From NCBI GenBank assembly GCA_902576785.1, contig CACGWC010000005.1, positions 27,743 through 91,742 on the forward strand: DNA of 64,000 nt, read 5' to 3'. The DNA is from an uncultured Pelagibacteraceae bacterium. GTDB taxonomy: Bacteria > Pseudomonadota > Alphaproteobacteria > Pelagibacterales > Pelagibacteraceae. Positions within the stretch are counted from its first letter, which is position 1, and each line of letters starts with the position of its first letter. Shown here piece by piece: positions 32,133 to 43,241 of the stretch. The notes under the pieces are model-generated. The model had not been told where the DNA came from. It was given only the letters and a program-made list of their open reading frames with translations, and searched no databases. Position numbers and translations under genes: made by a program.

Positions 32133-32954
32133 ATGAAAAATACACATCAAGTTTATCTAATATCGGATTCAACAGGAGAGACGCTTGATAGAATATTCAT
32201 GGCTTTAAAAGCACAATTTAATAACTTTGAATATGATTTAAGCAAATTTTCGTTTACAAGAACCGAAAACCAAATTTCTACAATATTAAATAATGCCAAA
32301 AAGAAAGAAAGTCCAATTATTTTATATACTGTTGTTAATAGTAAATTGGCAAAGTTTCTTGCGGAAGAAGCTAATAAAAAAAACATTCCGTGTTTTGGTG
32401 TTTTGGGCGATTTAATACTCAACTTCTCAAAAATTTTGAATGAAAAAGCAACACATCAACCTAGCGCTCAACATGTTTTAGACGAAGATTATTACAAAAG
32501 GATTGAAGCAATACAATTTACCATGAATCATGACGATGGTAATAATACCGAAAATATTTTAGAATCCGATATTATTTTAGTTGGTGTTAGCAGAACAAGT
32601 AAGACGCCGACTTCCATATATCTTGCAAACAAGGGATTAAAAACTTCAAATATTCCACTCGTCAATGATATGAGTATTCCAAATGATATTATGAAATCAA
32701 AGACTTTATGTGTCATTGGCTTAATCACAGAAGCTGAAAGGCTATACGACATAAGAAGAAATAGATTAAATTCACTGAAAGAAAATGAAGCATCAGACTA
32801 TACAAATTTAGAAAAAATTAGATTTGAAGTAGAACAATCTAAGAAGATATTTAAAAAAAATAAATGGCCGACTATAGATGTAACTAGAAAATCAGTTGAA
32901 GAAACTGCAGCATCAATAATTAAAATATTTGAAATACAAAATAAAAATGCTTGA
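32133..32954 (+). CDS. Pyruvate phosphate dikinase / PEP synthase regulatory kinase-pyrophosphorylase (DUF299)
   Basis: VYLISDSTGETLDRI, VGVSRTSKTPTSIYLANKG. Confidence 0.95.
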   Translation: MKNTHQVYLISDSTGETLDRIFMALKAQFNNFEYDLSKFSFTRTENQISTILNNAKKKESPIILYTVVNSKLAKFLAEEANKKNIPCFGVLGDLILNFSKILNEKATHQPSAQHVLDEDYYKRIEAIQFTMNHDDGNNTENILESDIILVGVSRTSKTPTSIYLANKGLKTSNIPLVNDMSIPNDIMKSKTLCVIGLITEAERLYDIRRNRLNSLKENEASDYTNLEKIRFEVEQSKKIFKKNKWPTIDVTRKSVEETAASIIKIFEIQNKNA

Positions 32955-33531
32955 AATTATTTTAGCTTCAAAAAGTAAAGTTAGAGAAGAGATTTTAAAA
33001 AAAAATGGAATTCAATGTTTGGTGTCTCCATCAAATATTGATGAGGATCCTGTAAAAGAAAGTTTATTAAATGAAGGTGCATCTCCAGAAATAATTTCAA
33101 AAAATTTGGCAGAACTAAAAGCAAATAAAGTTAGCCAAAAAAATTATGATTTTTTAGTCCTTGGCGCAGATAGTGTAATAGATTTAAACGGAGAATTAAT
33201 TTCAAAACCTGAAAATAGGATAGAAGCCTTCAATATTTTGAAAAAATTAAATGGAAAAAAACATTCATTGATAAGTTCAGTTTGTATATCTAAAAATGGA
33301 TCAATGACTTGGAATTATACAGATAAAGCGTACCTCACAATGAAAAATTTTTCAGACAATCAATTAAAAGAATATTTAGAAAAGATAACAGACGAAGCCC
33401 TGTATGCATATAATGTTTATCAAATAGAAGGAGAGGGTAGAAATTTATTCACATCGATTGATGGAGATGAAAATACTATTATGGGATTACCTATAATTGA
33501 TATTAAAAAGTATCTAGGTAATTATAAATGA
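32947..33531 (+). CDS. maf: Maf-family nucleotide pyrophosphatase
   Basis: MLEIILASKSKVREEIL start at 32947 (tracked start at 32929 overlaps the upstream gene); VLGADSVIDLNGELISKP, YNVYQIEGEGRNLFTSIDGDENTIMGLP. Confidence 0.95.
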   Translation: MLEIILASKSKVREEILKKNGIQCLVSPSNIDEDPVKESLLNEGASPEIISKNLAELKANKVSQKNYDFLVLGADSVIDLNGELISKPENRIEAFNILKKLNGKKHSLISSVCISKNGSMTWNYTDKAYLTMKNFSDNQLKEYLEKITDEALYAYNVYQIEGEGRNLFTSIDGDENTIMGLPIIDIKKYLGNYK

Positions 33532-34322
33532 AAAAATTTTTAGTTATTGGAAACCCAATAGATCATTCACTATCTCCAAAACTGCATAATTTTTGGATAA
33601 AAAAATACAATCTAGATGCAATTTATGGAAAATTGGAGACCCACAAAAGCGACCTACCTGAATTATGTGAAAACTTAAAAAAAGGTCAATTAAATGGTCT
33701 TAATGTAACTGTACCTTTTAAAAAGGAAATAATTCCCTACATCAATGTTTTAAGTGGACATGCTTTAAGAACTAAATCCGTAAATACCATTTCTGTTGAA
33801 AATGGAAATTTAATTGGTCACAACACTGATATCGACGGTTTTGAACTTAGCATAAAAAAATTAAATTATGATGTAACTAACAAGTCTATAATTATTCTAG
33901 GTGCTGGTGGTGTAGTTCCATCAATAATATATGCGTTAAAAAGAATGAACGCTTCAAAAATATTTGTAAGCAACAGAACTAAAGACAGGGCTGATGAGTT
34001 AAAAGATTTATTTAATGACATAATGATTTTGGATTGGGGCGATTTAGTAGATTTTGATATGATAATTAACGCAACCAGTATAGGCCTAAAAAAAGAAGAT
34101 GACTTTGAGCATGATTTTAGTCAATTCGGAAATAATAAATTTTTTTATGACGTAATTTATGATCCACATGAGACGAAATTTTTTAATATCGGAAATCAAA
34201 AAGGTAATAATTTTGAAAATGGATTAAATATGTTTCTTTATCAGGCTCAAAAAGCTTTTAATATTTGGCAAAATATTGAACCTGATGTTGACGAAGAAAC
34301 TATAAATTTATTAAAAACTTGA
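33528..34322 (+). CDS. aroE: Shikimate dehydrogenase
   Basis: VIGNPIDHSLSPKLHNFW, LNVTVPFKKEI, GAGGVVPSIIYAL, NATSIGL. Confidence 0.97.
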   Translation: MKKFLVIGNPIDHSLSPKLHNFWIKKYNLDAIYGKLETHKSDLPELCENLKKGQLNGLNVTVPFKKEIIPYINVLSGHALRTKSVNTISVENGNLIGHNTDIDGFELSIKKLNYDVTNKSIIILGAGGVVPSIIYALKRMNASKIFVSNRTKDRADELKDLFNDIMILDWGDLVDFDMIINATSIGLKKEDDFEHDFSQFGNNKFFYDVIYDPHETKFFNIGNQKGNNFENGLNMFLYQAQKAFNIWQNIEPDVDEETINLLKT

Positions 34323-34325
34323 ATT

Positions 34326-35066
34326 ATGAGATTAAAAAATAAAGTTGCGATAATAACAGGAGCAGCATCTGGATTTGGAAAAGGTATAGCAAAAAAGTTT
34401 ACCGACGAGGGTGCTAATTTAATAATGGTAGACCTAAATTCAAAATTAATAAAAAAGGTTTCAAAAAATTTGTCTCAAGATTATTTTATTGCTGATGTTT
34501 CTAAAGCGTCAAATTTTAAATCATTATTTAACTATGTTTATAAAAAATATAATAAAATAGATATAATAGTAAATAATGCAGGAGTAACTCATAAGCCTAA
34601 ATTTATGGAAACCGTTACTGAGAAAGAGTTTGAAAAAGTTTTTAACGTAAATGCCAAGTCAGTTTATTATTGTGGAAAATTTTTTGTTCCAAAAATGAAA
34701 AAACTTAAAAAAGGTGTCATTTTAAATGTTGCATCTACTGCGGGTTTATCCCCTAGACCAAAGCTAAATTGGTATAATGCAAGCAAAGGGTGGATGATAA
34801 CTGCAACAAAGGCTATGGCAATTGAACTTGCTCCATATAATGTAAGAGTAAATGCAATAGCACCAGTTGCTGGACTAACACCATTGCTAAAATCTTTTAT
34901 GGGGGGTGATACCCCAAAAAAAAAGCAAGCTTTTTTATCTACTATTCCAATAGGAAGGTTTTCTACACCTCAAGATATGGGAAACGCAGCATGTTTTTTA
35001 TGTTCAGACGAGGCAAGCATGATAACTGGGACAATTTTAGAGGTGGATGGAGGAAGGTGCATATAA
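34326..35066 (+). CDS. SDR-family oxidoreductase (3-oxoacyl-ACP reductase-like)
   Basis: TGAASGFGKGIAKKF, IIVNNAGVTHK, YNASKGWM, GTILEVDGGRCI. Confidence 0.93.
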   Translation: MRLKNKVAIITGAASGFGKGIAKKFTDEGANLIMVDLNSKLIKKVSKNLSQDYFIADVSKASNFKSLFNYVYKKYNKIDIIVNNAGVTHKPKFMETVTEKEFEKVFNVNAKSVYYCGKFFVPKMKKLKKGVILNVASTAGLSPRPKLNWYNASKGWMITATKAMAIELAPYNVRVNAIAPVAGLTPLLKSFMGGDTPKKKQAFLSTIPIGRFSTPQDMGNAACFLCSDEASMITGTILEVDGGRCI

Positions 35067-35072
35067 ATAACC

Positions 35073-35660
35073 ATGATTAGAGTAGGTATGATAGGTGGGA
35101 TAGGTTCTGGCAAATCATTTATTGCTAAACTATTCAAATATCCAGTCTTTAACGCTGACCAAGAGGTAAACAATGTTTATAGAGAAAATAAGAACTGTTT
35201 CAACCAACTCAAAAGAAGATTACCAAAATTTATTAAATCATTCCCAATTAAAAAGTCTGAACTAATTGAAGCTATTTCCTCAGATCGTAAAAATATTAAA
35301 ATAATATCTTCGATTGTTCATCCTATAGTTAGAAAAAAAATGGGTAAATTTTTGAGTCAAAATAGAAATTCTCAAATTGTTGTATTAGATATTCCTCTTT
35401 TAATTGAAAACAAACTTAATAAAAAAGGAGATATTTTAGTATTTGTAAGATCAAAAAAATCAAAAATTTTAAAAAGATTAAAAAAAAGAAAAAATTATAA
35501 TTTGAAAATTATAGAGGTATTAAAACAAAACCAATCTAAGTTGTTGAAAAAAAGGAAATTGGCAAAATATATAATCGATAATAATTATTCAGCCGATATA
35601 ATGAAGAAAAAAATAAAAATATTAAAAGAAAAAATCTTTTATGAAAGAAGTAATTCTTGA
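35073..35660 (+). CDS. coaE: Dephospho-CoA kinase
   Basis: MIRVGMIGGIGSGKSFIAKLF, PVFNADQEV, VVLDIPLLIEN. Confidence 0.93.
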   Translation: MIRVGMIGGIGSGKSFIAKLFKYPVFNADQEVNNVYRENKNCFNQLKRRLPKFIKSFPIKKSELIEAISSDRKNIKIISSIVHPIVRKKMGKFLSQNRNSQIVVLDIPLLIENKLNKKGDILVFVRSKKSKILKRLKKRKNYNLKIIEVLKQNQSKLLKKRKLAKYIIDNNYSADIMKKKIKILKEKIFYERSNS

Positions 35661-36306
35661 TACCGAAACCACTGGTCTATCAGTCAAAGATGGCCACAGA
35701 GTTGTTGAAATTGGTTGTATAGAGTTAGATAACTTAATTCCTACAAAAAAAATATTCCATTGTTATTTAAATCCTGAGAGAAAAGTTTCTGAGTCTGCCT
35801 TGAAAGTTCATGGATATACTGATGAATTTTTGTCTGATAAAAAAAAATTTATAGATATAGCTGATGAATTTTTAGAATTTATTCATAATAAAAAAATTAT
35901 AATTCATAATGCAGAATTTGATATTGGTCATCTTAATAACGAGCTTTCTTTAATTAACAGAAACACAATATCAAAAGATAACGTTGTAGACACACTTGAG
36001 ATTGCTAGAAATAAGTTCCCTGGTTCAGGCATTAGTTTGGATGCACTTTGTAAAAGATTTAGAGTGGATAATACAAGAAGAGAAAAGCATAATGCTATAT
36101 TAGATTGTGAACTTCTAGCAAAAGTATATATAAATCTCCTAGAGCAAAAAGAACCGATTTTTCAATTTAATAATGAAATAGAAAAGCAAGATGTTAATTT
36201 AAATAAAATCAAAGGATATTCCAAAAAAATTATAAATATTTCAAAAGAGGAATTAGAAAAACATGCAAAGTTTTTAAAGTCTGAGCTAAAAAAAAATTAT
36301 TATTAA
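35641..36306 (+). CDS. dnaQ: DNA polymerase III subunit epsilon
   Basis: EVILDTETTGLSVKDGHRVVEIGCIEL, HNAEFDIGHLNNEL, KHNAILDCELLAKVY exonuclease motifs. Confidence 0.97.
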   Translation: MKEVILDTETTGLSVKDGHRVVEIGCIELDNLIPTKKIFHCYLNPERKVSESALKVHGYTDEFLSDKKKFIDIADEFLEFIHNKKIIIHNAEFDIGHLNNELSLINRNTISKDNVVDTLEIARNKFPGSGISLDALCKRFRVDNTRREKHNAILDCELLAKVYINLLEQKEPIFQFNNEIEKQDVNLNKIKGYSKKIINISKEELEKHAKFLKSELKKNYY

Positions 36307-36734
36307 TTTAACCTTTGTTGATACAACTGCTCAAAATTAATTTTTTTTTCTAATTTGAGATCTGGAAAACCTGAATCTCTTATTATTCCTAAAAAAATTC
36401 TTTCTAGCTCAGGATAAATCTCATTCTGTACATCACACAAAATAACTTTTTCTAGTTCTTCTTTTTTTAAAGACTTATCATTTATCTTAATTACAGATGA
36501 AAATAAAATTTCAAAAAAAGATTTTTTTTTATTTTCACTTGGATCTTTATAAGTAAGCTTTGTAATTATTTCTATCATTTCATTTTTAAGTGGATTAGTT
36601 GTGATATTTATTCCCAAAGAATATTTAGTTATATATTCTCTGCTAACTATGAAAGTATCAGGGTTAGGTATTTCAACGGAAAGGTCTTTTACATATTTTA
36701 AAACAATTTCATATTTTTTTGTTGTCATCATCAC
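36303..36734 (-). CDS. secB: Protein-export chaperone SecB
   Basis: YVKDLSVEIPNPDTF and SecB C-terminal region (...LYQQRLN); position next to dnaQ. Confidence 0.85.
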   Translation of the reverse strand: MMMTTKKYEIVLKYVKDLSVEIPNPDTFIVSREYITKYSLGINITTNPLKNEMIEIITKLTYKDPSENKKKSFFEILFSSVIKINDKSLKKEELEKVILCDVQNEIYPELERIFLGIIRDSGFPDLKLEKKINFEQLYQQRLN

Positions 36735-37131
36735 TTAAATCCTCATAGTCACCATCAATATAATTTTTATTTTCATTATATCTTTTCCTCTTTTTTACAA
36801 ATCTGTTTAATATTAAATTTCGAGTAAATGGAATAATAAGTAATATTCCAATAAAATCTGTTGCAAATCCTGGTAAGATTAATAGCACCGCTGCAAAAGC
36901 AAGAGTTGCACCTGATATTATTTCATAAATAGGTAGTTCATTTTTAAATAGCTGACCCATTCCTGATCTCAGAGTGTTAAATCCCTCATATCTAGCATAA
37001 GCAACTCCTGCCACTGCAGTAATTAATATTAGTAAAACGGTGTTAAATGCTCCTATTTGAGAACCAATTTTGATGAATAAGTAAATTTCAATAAGAGGAA
37101 TGCCGATAATCAAAAATAATACTGTGTTCAT
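36709..37131 (-). CDS. fxsA: FxsA-family membrane protein
   Basis: PLIEIYLFIKIGSQIGAFNTVLLILITAVAGVAYARYEGF, LPGFATDFIGILLIIPFTR. Confidence 0.9.
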   Translation of the reverse strand: MNTVLFLIIGIPLIEIYLFIKIGSQIGAFNTVLLILITAVAGVAYARYEGFNTLRSGMGQLFKNELPIYEIISGATLAFAAVLLILPGFATDFIGILLIIPFTRNLILNRFVKKRKRYNENKNYIDGDYEDLSDDDNKKI

Positions 37132-37188
37132 TTGTCTATAATTTAATTAGCAGGTTGAAATTATCAACATAGTAAATATTATACTCAT

Positions 37189-37776
37189 ATGAGTTATAGC
37201 TTTGAATACATCGATATTATATTACTTGCAATGATTGCAGGCTTTATTTTTCTAAGATTAAGAGGAATTTTAGGTAAAAAAACTGGATTTGAGGAAGATA
37301 TAGACTCAAGTTTTGCTCATGAAGCCCCACCATCTAAACCTACTGTAGATTTAAACGCAAACACCTTCGATGAAAACGCTAAAAAAGAGTTTGTTAAAGG
37401 TGCTAAGATCGCTTACGAAACAATAATCACTAATTTTGCCAGTGGAAAGTTAAGAGACATAAAATCATTACTTGATAAAAATGTTTATTTACAATTTGAG
37501 CAAGCAATTAAAGATAGAGATGAAAAAAAGTTTTCCTCAGAAACAACATTTATTGGAATTAACTCAGCTGAAGTTAAAGAACATCAACAAAATAAAAATA
37601 TGTTAGAAGTTACAGTAGAATTCGTAAGTGAAATTATTTCATGTGTTAAAGATAAAGATAACAAAGTTGTTTCAGGCGATCCTGAAAAAATTAAAAAAGT
37701 TTTAGATACTTGGAAGTTTTCTAAAGATAGTCGATCTTCAAATCCTAATTGGCTTCTAATTGATACTCAAGCTTGA
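37189..37776 (+). CDS. Tim44-domain protein (TimA-like)
   Basis: N-terminal TM then FVKGAKIAYETIITNFASGKLRDIKSLLDKNVYLQFEQAI and the Tim44-like C-terminus. Confidence 0.9.
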   Translation: MSYSFEYIDIILLAMIAGFIFLRLRGILGKKTGFEEDIDSSFAHEAPPSKPTVDLNANTFDENAKKEFVKGAKIAYETIITNFASGKLRDIKSLLDKNVYLQFEQAIKDRDEKKFSSETTFIGINSAEVKEHQQNKNMLEVTVEFVSEIISCVKDKDNKVVSGDPEKIKKVLDTWKFSKDSRSSNPNWLLIDTQA

Positions 37777-38186
37777 CAAATAAGCTATCAGACAAAGATA
37801 AAAAAGACTGGCAAGATTTTTTAGATAGTTCTGAAAAACTCCAAAGCAAAGATGTAGATCAATTAAAAAATCAAATAATTTCAGAAAGATCAATTGATCT
37901 TCACGGATATACCCTAGAAGAAGCTAACAAACAAATTTCTGAATTTATTGAGACGTGCTACATAAATAAAGTAAAGAAAGTAAATGTTATTACTGGCAAG
38001 GGTATGAGGTCAAAAAATTTGGAAGATCCTTATCAATCTAAAGATTTAAGTATATTAAAATATTCAGTACCTGAATATATCAAAAATAATTCCGAATTAA
38101 TGAATAAAATAATAAAAATTGACTTTGAGTCAGTTAATAGCCCTTCAAAAGGAAATTTTGATATATTTTTGAAAACTATAAAATAA
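37773..38186 (+). CDS. Smr-domain protein (TTG start overlapping upstream stop)
   Basis: [33 protein letters not shown]. Confidence 0.88.
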   Translation: MTNKLSDKDKKDWQDFLDSSEKLQSKDVDQLKNQIISERSIDLHGYTLEEANKQISEFIETCYINKVKKVNVITGKGMRSKNLEDPYQSKDLSILKYSVPEYIKNNSELMNKIIKIDFESVNSPSKGNFDIFLKTIK

Positions 38187-39543
38187 ACTTAGAAAGATCA
38201 GTATCTTTTACCAATTCGCCAATATTATCTTTTATATATTTACCGTCTACAGTAATTTTTTCTCCAGCCCTATCTGTTGCTGTAAAACTAATTTCATCTA
38301 AAACTCTTTCTATAATCGTATGCAACCTTCTTGCACCTATGTTTTCAACAGAGGAATTGACCTCACTAGCTATATTAGCAATAGTATTAATTCCATCTTC
38401 TGTAAATTCTAAATCCACATTTTCTGTTTTCAAAAGTGCTTTGTATTGTTTTATTAAGCTATTATCTGGTTCTTTTAATATTCTAATAAAATCTTCACTA
38501 TTTAGTGCGTCTAGCTCAACTCTTATTGGTAGTCTACCTTGCAACTCAGGTAAAAGATCCGAAGGTTTTGCTAATTGAAAAGCTCCTGAAGCAATAAATA
38601 AAATATGATCGGTTTTAATTGTTCCATATTTTGTACTTACTGTTGTTCCTTCTATTAATGGTAATAAATCTCTTTGAACACCCTCTCTTGAAACATCTCC
38701 ACCAACTCTATCTGTTCTTGCAGAAATTTTATCAATTTCATCTAAAAATACGATACCATTATTTTCTGTTGAATTTTTTGCTGATTTTATAATTTTGTCT
38801 TGTTCGATAAGTTTATCTGACTCTTCATTTACTAAAATTTCGTGAGATTCTTTGACTGACATTTTTTTTTTCTTAGGCTTTTGACCCATGGATTTCCCAA
38901 GCATGTCAGAAATATTTATCATTCCGACATTTGCCCCTGGCATTCCAGGTATCTCAAATGATGGCATCTGATTAGATTCATTAACAGCTATTTCAATTTC
39001 ATTATCATCTAAATCTCCATCTCTTAGTCTTTTTCTAAAACTTTCTCTTGTTGCAACACTTGCTTTATTACCTACCAGTGCATCTAAAACTCTGTCTTCG
39101 GCTAATTTTTGTGCTTGAGCATGTACTTCTTTTCTTTTTTTTACTTTCTCCATAGCAATTGCAATTTCTAATAGGTCTCTTACAATTTGCTCTACGTCAC
39201 GTCCAACATATCCTACTTCAGTGAACCTCGTTGCCTCAACTTTTACAAACGGCGCTTCTGCTAATTTTGAAAGTCTTCTAGAAATCTCAGTTTTTCCAAC
39301 ACCTGTTGGTCCAATCATTAAAATATTTTTTGGTAGAACTTCGTCTTTCATATCATCTTCTAAGGCCTGACGTCTCCATCTATTTCTAAGAGCGATGGCA
39401 ACAGCTCTTTTAGCTTTATTTTGCCCAACAACAAATCTGTCTAATTCTGAAACAATTTCTCTTGGTGATAATGAATTTGCAATTGTAGTCTTCTCTTTTG
39501 CAACTTTGCCTTTTGGAAATGACGTAACATTTGATTTTTCCAT
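38176..39543 (-). CDS. hslU: ATP-dependent protease ATPase subunit HslU
   Basis: [58 protein letters not shown]. Confidence 0.98.
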   Translation of the reverse strand: MEKSNVTSFPKGKVAKEKTTIANSLSPREIVSELDRFVVGQNKAKRAVAIALRNRWRRQALEDDMKDEVLPKNILMIGPTGVGKTEISRRLSKLAEAPFVKVEATRFTEVGYVGRDVEQIVRDLLEIAIAMEKVKKRKEVHAQAQKLAEDRVLDALVGNKASVATRESFRKRLRDGDLDDNEIEIAVNESNQMPSFEIPGMPGANVGMINISDMLGKSMGQKPKKKKMSVKESHEILVNEESDKLIEQDKIIKSAKNSTENNGIVFLDEIDKISARTDRVGGDVSREGVQRDLLPLIEGTTVSTKYGTIKTDHILFIASGAFQLAKPSDLLPELQGRLPIRVELDALNSEDFIRILKEPDNSLIKQYKALLKTENVDLEFTEDGINTIANIASEVNSSVENIGARRLHTIIERVLDEISFTATDRAGEKITVDGKYIKDNIGELVKDTDLSKFIL

Positions 39544-40058
39544 TATATTTTCTCCACACTCAAATTATCGTTAGTAAAGACACAAATATCTGACGCAACT
39601 TTAATAGATTTTTTAGCAATTTCTTCTGCTGACATATCAGTATCCATTAATACCTTTGCGGCTGCTAAAGCATAATTTCCACCTGAACCAATCCCAATAA
39701 CATCTCCCTCAGGTTCAAGAACATCACCTGTTCCAGAAATTATAAAACTTTTTTTTTTATCACCAATTGCCATTAAGGCCTCTAATCTTCTTAAATATTT
39801 ATCTGTACGCCAATCTTTTGCTAATTCTACAGCAGCTCTTGTTAGGTTTCCTGCATGCTTTTCAAGCTTTGACTCAAGTCTCTCAAACAAAGTAAGTGCA
39901 TCTGCTGTTGATCCTGCAAAACCTGCGATCACATTTCTTTTCTCAATTTTACGAACTTTGTTTGCAGTTTTCTTAATTACAGTATTACCCATGCTAACTT
40001 GACCGTCACTAGCCACAACTACGTCATTATTTTTTCTTACAAGAACAATTGTTGTCAT
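39543..40058 (-). CDS. hslV: ATP-dependent protease subunit HslV
   Basis: [53 protein letters not shown]. Confidence 0.98.
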   Translation of the reverse strand: MTTIVLVRKNNDVVVASDGQVSMGNTVIKKTANKVRKIEKRNVIAGFAGSTADALTLFERLESKLEKHAGNLTRAAVELAKDWRTDKYLRRLEALMAIGDKKKSFIISGTGDVLEPEGDVIGIGSGGNYALAAAKVLMDTDMSAEEIAKKSIKVASDICVFTNDNLSVEKI

Positions 40059-40148
40059 GTACTATAGATGGATATGAATTTAAATAGTTCAAGCCCAGGT
40101 TTAGTATTATTGATATAATCAAAAATACCTATATACCTAATTTAAATT

Positions 40149-40739
40149 ATGAAAAGAAAAGCAAAAATAGCTAGAAAAACAAAAGAAACCAATATCAGTG
40201 TTGACCTTAATATTGATGGCAAAGGTAAGTACAAAGTTGACACAGGAATAGGATTCTTGGATCACATGCTCGAGCAGTTATCTAAACACTCATCCATGGA
40301 TTTAACTGTCAAAGCTAAAGGTGACACACACATTGACCTTCACCACACAACTGAAGACACTGGAATTGCTATTGGAGAATGCTTAAAGAAAGCATCAAAA
40401 AAATTTATAGGTATTAAAAGATATGCTCATATTTTGTTACCAATGGATGAAACATTAACAAGAGTTGCAATAGATGTTTCAAATAGACCTTATTTGATTT
40501 GGAATGTGAAATTAAAAGTTGAAAAACTTGGAGAGATGGACACAGAATTATTCAAAGAATGGTTCCAAGCATTCTCGCAAGCTGCAGGAATTACATTGCA
40601 CGTTGAAAATATTTATGGTGACAATAGTCACCACATCATAGAGTCTTGCTATAAAGGTCTGGCAAGGACTTTAAGAGCTGCATTGGAATTAGATCCAAGG
40701 AATAAAAGTACAATTCCTTCTACTAAAGGCTCTTTATAA
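40149..40739 (+). CDS. hisB: Imidazoleglycerol-phosphate dehydratase
   Basis: [32 protein letters not shown]. Confidence 0.97.
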   Translation: MKRKAKIARKTKETNISVDLNIDGKGKYKVDTGIGFLDHMLEQLSKHSSMDLTVKAKGDTHIDLHHTTEDTGIAIGECLKKASKKFIGIKRYAHILLPMDETLTRVAIDVSNRPYLIWNVKLKVEKLGEMDTELFKEWFQAFSQAAGITLHVENIYGDNSHHIIESCYKGLARTLRAALELDPRNKSTIPSTKGSL

Positions 40740-40744
40740 GATTA

Positions 40745-41371
40745 ATGGACGTCACTATTGTTGACTATAAGTCGGGTAATATTAGCTCTGTAATTAACTC
40801 CTTTGATGAAGTTGCTAAAGGTAAAGCAAATATCGAAGTAACCTCAGATTTAAATAAAATTAAATCTAGTGATAAGGTAGTTTTGCCAGGGCAGGGTTCA
40901 TTTAAGAGCTGCATTGACGGTTTAAATAGCATAAATGGTTTGATTGATACCTTAAGTGAATTCGCTTTAAATAATAAAAAACCTCTTTTAGGAATTTGTG
41001 TTGGTCTTCAAATGTTTGCAGATGTTGGATACGAGGAGGTTGAGACTAAAGGGCTAGGTTGGATTTCTGGTAAAGTATCTAAAATTGATAATCAAAATGG
41101 AAAATATAAATTACCCCATATTGGCTGGAACCAAATAAATATTGTTAAAGATAGTAAAATTTTTAAAGATATTGAGAGCAATTCTCATATGTATTTTGTT
41201 CACAGTTATGAATTTATTCCAAATGATAATTCGGTCACAGCTGCAACAACAGATTATGCATCAAATATAGTTTGTGCAGTAGAAAAAGAAAATATATTTG
41301 GAACTCAATTTCACCCAGAAAAAAGTGATAAGTTAGGACTTAAAATAATTAATAATTTTATAAATTTGTAA
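40745..41371 (+). CDS. hisH: Imidazole glycerol phosphate synthase subunit HisH
   Basis: IVDYKSGNISSV, LPGQGSF, LGICVGLQMFA, FGTQFHPEKS. Confidence 0.96.
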   Translation: MDVTIVDYKSGNISSVINSFDEVAKGKANIEVTSDLNKIKSSDKVVLPGQGSFKSCIDGLNSINGLIDTLSEFALNNKKPLLGICVGLQMFADVGYEEVETKGLGWISGKVSKIDNQNGKYKLPHIGWNQINIVKDSKIFKDIESNSHMYFVHSYEFIPNDNSVTAATTDYASNIVCAVEKENIFGTQFHPEKSDKLGLKIINNFINL

Positions 41372-41372
41372 A

Positions 41373-41504
41373 ATGAAAAATTACTTATTAATAATATTCT
41401 TTCTGTTATTTGCATGCCAGAACCCAAATAATTTTAAAAAAAATAAGAAAGATAATTTAGACAATATGAATATGTCTAGTGAATCTAAGGTAAAATTAAA
41501 ATGA
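41373..41504 (+). CDS. Small lipoprotein (43 aa), overlaps hisA start
   Basis: Manual translation [43 protein letters not shown]; hydrophobic signal plus Cys15 lipobox; not in ORF track. Confidence 0.65.
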   Translation: MKNYLLIIFFLLFACQNPNNFKKNKKDNLDNMNMSSESKVKLK

Positions 41505-42220
41505 AAATTTTTCCTGCAATAGATATCAAAGATAAAAAGTGTGTTAGATTAATCAAAGGAGATTTTGAAAATAAAACCGAATATGAAATTTCTCCAGTTG
41601 AGCAAGCTGGAAAATATAAAGACAATGGATTTAAAAATTTACATATAGTCGATTTGGATGGTGCATTAACTGGGGAGCCGATTAATATTGATATTATTGA
41701 AGATATTATTGGTAAATTTGACCTTAAGATTGAAATAGGAGGAGGTGTCAGAAATTTTGAAACCATTCAAAAATACATTGATGCTGGTGTTGAAAAAGTA
41801 ATCTTAGGAAGTGCTGCCATTAAAAATAGAAGATTTTTAGAAGAAGCTTGTAATAAATTTCCAAACCAAATTGCATTAGGATTGGATGCAAAGGATGGGC
41901 ATCTTGCAATTTCTGGCTGGACAGAAGAGTCGGATAAACTAACAACAGAATATTTAAAAAAAGTAAATAATTATGCAGTAAGTAGAATTATTTATACAGA
42001 TATTAATAGAGATGGAACAAAGCAAAGCCCAAATTTTGAAGAAACACAAAAAGTCGCAAATATTTCAAATTGTCCAGTAGTTATATCAGGCGGAGTCTCA
42101 TCGATTAATGATATTAAAAAAGCTAAAAATTTAAATAATATCGAAGGTGTTATAGTTGGGAAAGCTATATACGATGGTGATATAAAGTTAGATGAACTCG
42201 CAAAAGAAATAGATGCTTAA
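41501..42220 (+). CDS. hisA: Phosphoribosylformimino-5-aminoimidazole carboxamide ribotide isomerase
   Basis: [41 protein letters not shown]. Confidence 0.96.
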   Translation: MKIFPAIDIKDKKCVRLIKGDFENKTEYEISPVEQAGKYKDNGFKNLHIVDLDGALTGEPINIDIIEDIIGKFDLKIEIGGGVRNFETIQKYIDAGVEKVILGSAAIKNRRFLEEACNKFPNQIALGLDAKDGHLAISGWTEESDKLTTEYLKKVNNYAVSRIIYTDINRDGTKQSPNFEETQKVANISNCPVVISGGVSSINDIKKAKNLNNIEGVIVGKAIYDGDIKLDELAKEIDA

Positions 42221-42965
42221 AAATAGAATTATTCCTTGTTTAGATGTTAAAAATGGTCGTGTTGTAAAAGGTATTAATTTTGTAGATCTAAAAGATGCAG
42301 GAGATCCTGTTGAGCAAGCAAAAATTTATAGTGAGGGTGGCGCAGATGAGATTTGTTTTTTAGATATTACTGCTTCTAATGAAAATAGAGATACTATTTA
42401 TGAGGTAGTAGAAAAAACTTCTAAGAAATGTTTTGTACCTTTAACAGTAGGCGGAGGTGTTAGAAGTATTGATGATATTAACAAATTACTAAATTGTGGA
42501 GCAGATAAAGTTTCAATAAATACAGCTGCTGTTCAAAATTCAAAAGTTGTTGAAGATAGTTCAAGAAAATTTGGATCACAGTGCATTGTTGTTGCAATTG
42601 ATGCAAAGAGAAAAGACGATGGATGGGAAATTTTCACTCATGGTGGAAGAAATCCAACCGGCATAAATGCCTTAAAATTTGCATCTAAAATGGAGAAATG
42701 TGGTGCTGGTGAGCTTTTAGTTACTTCAATGGATAAAGATGGAACACAATCTGGATATGATATTGAATTAATGCAAAAGATATCTTCTATGGTTAATATT
42801 CCAGTTATTGCCTCAGGTGGAGTTGGAACACTAGATCATTTAGTAGATGGAATAAGATCAGGTGCTAGTGCCGTTTTAGCTGCATCTATATTCCATTATG
42901 GTACTTATTCAATAAATGAAGCAAAGCAATATTTGGCTTCAAAAGATATACCTGTTAGGATTTAG
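42213..42965 (+). CDS. hisF: Imidazole glycerol phosphate synthase subunit HisF
   Basis: [46 protein letters not shown]. Confidence 0.98.
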   Translation: MLKNRIIPCLDVKNGRVVKGINFVDLKDAGDPVEQAKIYSEGGADEICFLDITASNENRDTIYEVVEKTSKKCFVPLTVGGGVRSIDDINKLLNCGADKVSINTAAVQNSKVVEDSSRKFGSQCIVVAIDAKRKDDGWEIFTHGGRNPTGINALKFASKMEKCGAGELLVTSMDKDGTQSGYDIELMQKISSMVNIPVIASGGVGTLDHLVDGIRSGASAVLAASIFHYGTYSINEAKQYLASKDIPVRI

Positions 42966-42966
42966 A

Positions 42967-43239
42967 ATGTTAAAGATATTAGAAGATCTAGTTAACCTTG
43001 CAAGAGAGCGAAAAAGTAACCCTGTTGAAGGTTCATATACTAATAAGCTTTTGAAAGATAAATCTTTAGCAAAAGAAAAGGTATTAGAAGAAATTAATGA
43101 ATTAATAGAAGCCGTAGAGCAAGACTCAAATAAAATTCATGAAGCTGCAGATGTTTTCTATCACCTAATCATGTATCTTGAAAAAAGTGGTATAAAAATT
43201 GAAGAAGTAATGGAAGAACTGAATAGTCGAAAGAAATAA
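42967..43239 (+). CDS. hisE: Phosphoribosyl-ATP pyrophosphatase
   Basis: MLKILEDLVNLARERKSNPVEGSYTNKLL; start at 42967 (tracked start at 42916 overlaps hisF); HEAADVFYHLI. Confidence 0.93.
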   Translation: MLKILEDLVNLARERKSNPVEGSYTNKLLKDKSLAKEKVLEEINELIEAVEQDSNKIHEAADVFYHLIMYLEKSGIKIEEVMEELNSRKK

Positions 43240-43241
43240 TA

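Noticed and set aside
42916-42966. N-terminal extension of the hisE ORF
   Set aside because: Overlaps hisF; the family-typical start MLKILEDL begins at 42967.
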